Below, piece by piece: positions 62,541 to 64,000 of a stretch of 64,000 nt of DNA. The notes under the pieces were generated by a model. It was not told the origin of the DNA, did no database searches, and worked only from the letters and a program-made list of their open reading frames with translations. The DNA comes from Murinocardiopsis flavida (lineage in GTDB: Bacteria > Actinomycetota > Actinomycetes > Streptosporangiales > Streptosporangiaceae), in the NCBI RefSeq assembly GCF_003014485.1, contig NZ_PYGA01000028.1, positions 21,748 through 85,747 of the forward strand. Direction: 5' to 3'. The position numbers and the translations under genes are program-made. How positions within the stretch are numbered: position 1 is the first letter of the stretch; each line of letters starts with the position of its first letter.

Positions 62541-63191
62541 ATGAAGGACGTAATGGACGAACTGGCCGCTGCGCGCCGGACCATGGGTACAGCCACCCTG
62601 CCCGCCGGCGACGCGTACACGATGGAGTTGCGGCGTCGCTACGACGCGTCGGTCGACGAGGTTTGGCACGCCATCACCGACCCTGAGCGCCTAAGCCGCT
62701 GGTTGAAGCCGGTCACCGGAGACCTGCGGCTCGGCGGGTCGTTCGAGCTAGACGGCGGCGAGCACGGCGAGATCCTCCGGTGCGAGCCGCCGCGTCTGCT
62801 GCGGGTGTCCTGGCTCTTCGGACCGGAAGCCGACGAGTGGCCGGGCACGAGCGAGGTCGAGGTGCGCCTGTCCGCGGGCCCTGCCGGGGATACCGAGCTC
62901 GAACTGGTCCACGCAGCGGCCGTTGGGGAGCCCATGTTCCCGACCTACGGCCCCGGTGCTGGCGGCGTGGGCTGGGACCTGCATCTCCTCACGCTGGCCC
63001 GGTTTCTGGCCGACGGCGAGACGCTCGATCACGAGGAGTTCCAGACCTCGCCCGCGGGACGCGAGTTCGCCACGCGCAGCGCTGTGGCATGGGGCGAAGC
63101 TCACCTGGCCGCAGGTGGCGATCCGGGTCACGTGGCCGCCGCGGTCGAGGCCACCACCGCGTTCTACGTCCCCGGAAGGAACACACGATGA
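62541..63191 (+). CDS. SRPBCC / AHSA1-domain protein
   Basis: 216 residues. AHSA1-type domain: YDASVDEVWHAITDPERLSR (about 34-53), GGSFELDGGEHGEIL, RLLRVSWLFG, and the C-terminal helix region GWDLHLLTLARFL. ATG 62541 follows GAAAGGA. It is the standard partner of the preceding ArsR gene. Its stop overlaps the ATG of a third gene that is cut off after a few codons (63188). Confidence 0.9.
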   Translation: MKDVMDELAAARRTMGTATLPAGDAYTMELRRRYDASVDEVWHAITDPERLSRWLKPVTGDLRLGGSFELDGGEHGEILRCEPPRLLRVSWLFGPEADEWPGTSEVEVRLSAGPAGDTELELVHAAAVGEPMFPTYGPGAGGVGWDLHLLTLARFLADGETLDHEEFQTSPAGREFATRSAVAWGEAHLAAGGDPGHVAAAVEATTAFYVPGRNTR

Positions 63192-63459
63192 AGTACACCA
63201 CCTCGATCGTTCCATCCGGCTGCACCTCGCCGTGCTGACGGTGGGGACCGGCGTAGCCGAGGGGCGGTTCTCGGGGTCGGCCCCGTTCATGCCGATGCGA
63301 GGGCAGCGACTCGACCCGGGTGCGGTCGAGGACGTGCGCACATGGTGGGAATCGTTGGGGTCGCCGAAGCCCGGCCGGTTCGGGGTCACCGTCGACCACA
63401 CGGGGTCGCACGTCTGGCTCGACGTGCCCGCAAACGTCGTGCGCCCGCCATCCCCATGA
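63188..63459 (+). pseudogene. Junction: 5' stub of a third cassette gene fused to PCMT 3' fragment
   Basis: At 63188 an ATG coupled to the SRPBCC stop opens a frame MKYTTSI, the usual beginning of a second small SRPBCC gene in such cassettes. At 63209 the sequence switches to a copy of the PCMT-like gene's 3' end, which then continues LAVLTVGTGVAEGRFSGSAP to VWLDVPANVV and its stop at 63459. Both pieces are incomplete genes. A 3-bp deletion (TCT) distinguishes the copy from the parent. Confidence 0.8.
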
Positions 63460-63640
63460 CCATGCCCCGCGATCGGATACCCAGCGCGTCTCCGGTTCCA
63501 GGTGAATGGATTCCTTCGTTTTGTTCCTATTCGGATTTTTGCGCGGTTTGAGTGCGAGTTTCCTTTTTTCGATAAGTGGTCAGAATCGGGGGTGCGTCGC
63601 AGTAGCGTTCGAGGTCAGCAAGAGTGCTCCCCGCGCACGC
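63209..63640 (+). repeat. Direct repeat, copy 2: PCMT 3' end + leader A + first CRISPR repeat
   Basis: Second copy of the segment at 61355-61797, in the same orientation and about 1.85 kb away. It differs by few substitutions and short deletions. Its left end marks the cut in the third cassette gene. Confidence 0.88.
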
Positions 63641-63710
63641 GGAGGTGAACCGAAGGCCGCGGCGATCGAGAACACCGCCGCCCACCAAGCCCCGCGCGCG
63701 GGGATGGGTC
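63540..63710 (+). CRISPR. Type I-E CRISPR array with leader A, 2 repeats, 1 spacer
   Basis: Leader 63540-63623, then a type A repeat at 63624 (GTGCTCCCCGCGCACGCGGA, ending GGTGAACC) and a shortened type B repeat at 63685-63710 (CCAAGCCCCGCGCGCGGGG). The 61-bp period holds. It lies 6 bp from the stop of the sigma-like paralogue, which reads toward it. Confidence 0.9.
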
Positions 63711-63716
63711 GTCCCG

Positions 63717-64000
63717 TCAGTGGGGTGGTGTCTGGGGCGGGTCGGCAGCTTTGAAGGCGTTGAGGATGCGGGTGCGCACAGCGGTGGGGCCGATGGGCAG
63801 GGTGGCGGCGATTTCGCGGTAGCTCTCCCCGTTGTCGTAGCGGGTGAGGAGTTCGGTGTCGGTGGTGCCGATGTCACGGCGGTTGCGGGGCGCCCGTCCC
63901 GGGTTCGGGGTGGCGGGGGTCCCGCTGTCGGATCCCTGATCGCGGTGGGTGCGTTTGCGGGTGCGTTGGCGGGCGGTGGTGGTGACGTGCTTGGGGCGGT
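63717..64000 (-). CDS. Sigma-like HTH protein, C-terminal part (runs off window)
   Basis: A minus-strand frame of 94 codons, open at the right edge and ending in TGA at 63717-63719. It is about 90% identical at the DNA level to the last 280 bp of the gene at 17010-18050, including KHVTTTARQRTRKR, DIGTTDTELLTR and SYREIAATLPIGPTAVRTRI. It keeps the C-terminal HTH. It is a second copy of that gene and, like the first, ends next to CRISPR sequence. Confidence 0.9.
   Translation of the reverse strand, partial: RPKHVTTTARQRTRKRTHRDQGSDSGTPATPNPGRAPRNRRDIGTTDTELLTRYDNGESYREIAATLPIGPTAVRTRILNAFKAADPPQTPPH

Noticed and set aside
54415..63710. Expectation of cas genes among the ORFs between arrays
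   Set aside because: None of the products in this interval resembles Cas1, Cas2, Cas3 or a Cascade subunit; all can be assigned otherwise or are too short.

Overview
The window is GC-rich actinomycete chromosome. Supporting features are GTG and TTG starts, WhiJ-type XRE/DUF397/ATPase genes, many TetR-family regulators, an FxLD-type methyltransferase and type I-E CRISPR repeats without cas genes. The gene set suggests the Nocardiopsis/Streptomonospora neighbourhood, but that is an inference. I see no rRNA, tRNA, intact transposase or cas gene.

Layout. 1-485: a six-repeat type I-E array on the minus strand with its leader (type A). 790-1865: a gene-less composite repeat. 1.9-6.3 kb: a TetR regulator divergent from a molybdenum hydroxylase operon (fused FeS/Mo subunit plus FAD/FeS subunit), with two perfect operators over the promoter. 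6.3-14.6 kb: beta-propeller lipoprotein-like protein, alpha/beta hydrolase, HAD phosphatase, and a paired acyl-CoA dehydrogenase operon followed by an SDR. 14.7-18.05 kb: a WhiJ-like regulatory locus (DUF397, XRE-DUF5753, HATPase, sigma-like protein), ended by a collapsed CRISPR repeat with a type A leader. 18.3-19.7 kb: an inverted second copy of the composite repeat.

19.8-44.7 kb is ordinary catabolic and regulatory chromosome: mannitol dehydrogenase family, BisC-like molybdoenzyme, acyltransferase/TetR pair, SRPBCC protein, SDR/HxlR pair, homogentisate dioxygenase/IclR pair, MFS+HAD, TetR/DUF418 pair, ABC-F plus xenobiotic acetyltransferase operon, sugar epimerase, NodB deacetylase, beta-lactamase-like hydrolase, and DUF4097 with its divergent regulator. 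44.9-48.6 kb is a patchy stretch with a lower-GC small gene, a truncated Nudix gene, a YwqG-like protein, a methyltransferase/MarR pair and a zinc-finger gene fragment. 48.6-54 kb carries two antibiotic-kinase-like genes, an esterase/TetR pair and a Ser/Thr kinase.

54.4-64 kb is the accessory region of greatest interest. Five CRISPR loci with two unrelated leaders (A and B) alternate with HD, XRE, FxLD-type methyltransferase and PCMT-like genes. Several genes are cut exactly at CRISPR leaders. A block made of the PCMT 3' end, leader A and first repeat is duplicated around an ArsR/SRPBCC cassette. The window ends in a second copy of the sigma-like gene, in the same arrangement with a CRISPR array as at 18 kb. 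The picture is of CRISPR leaders and repeats acting as recombination seams that shuffle neighbouring genes, with Cas proteins presumably encoded elsewhere.
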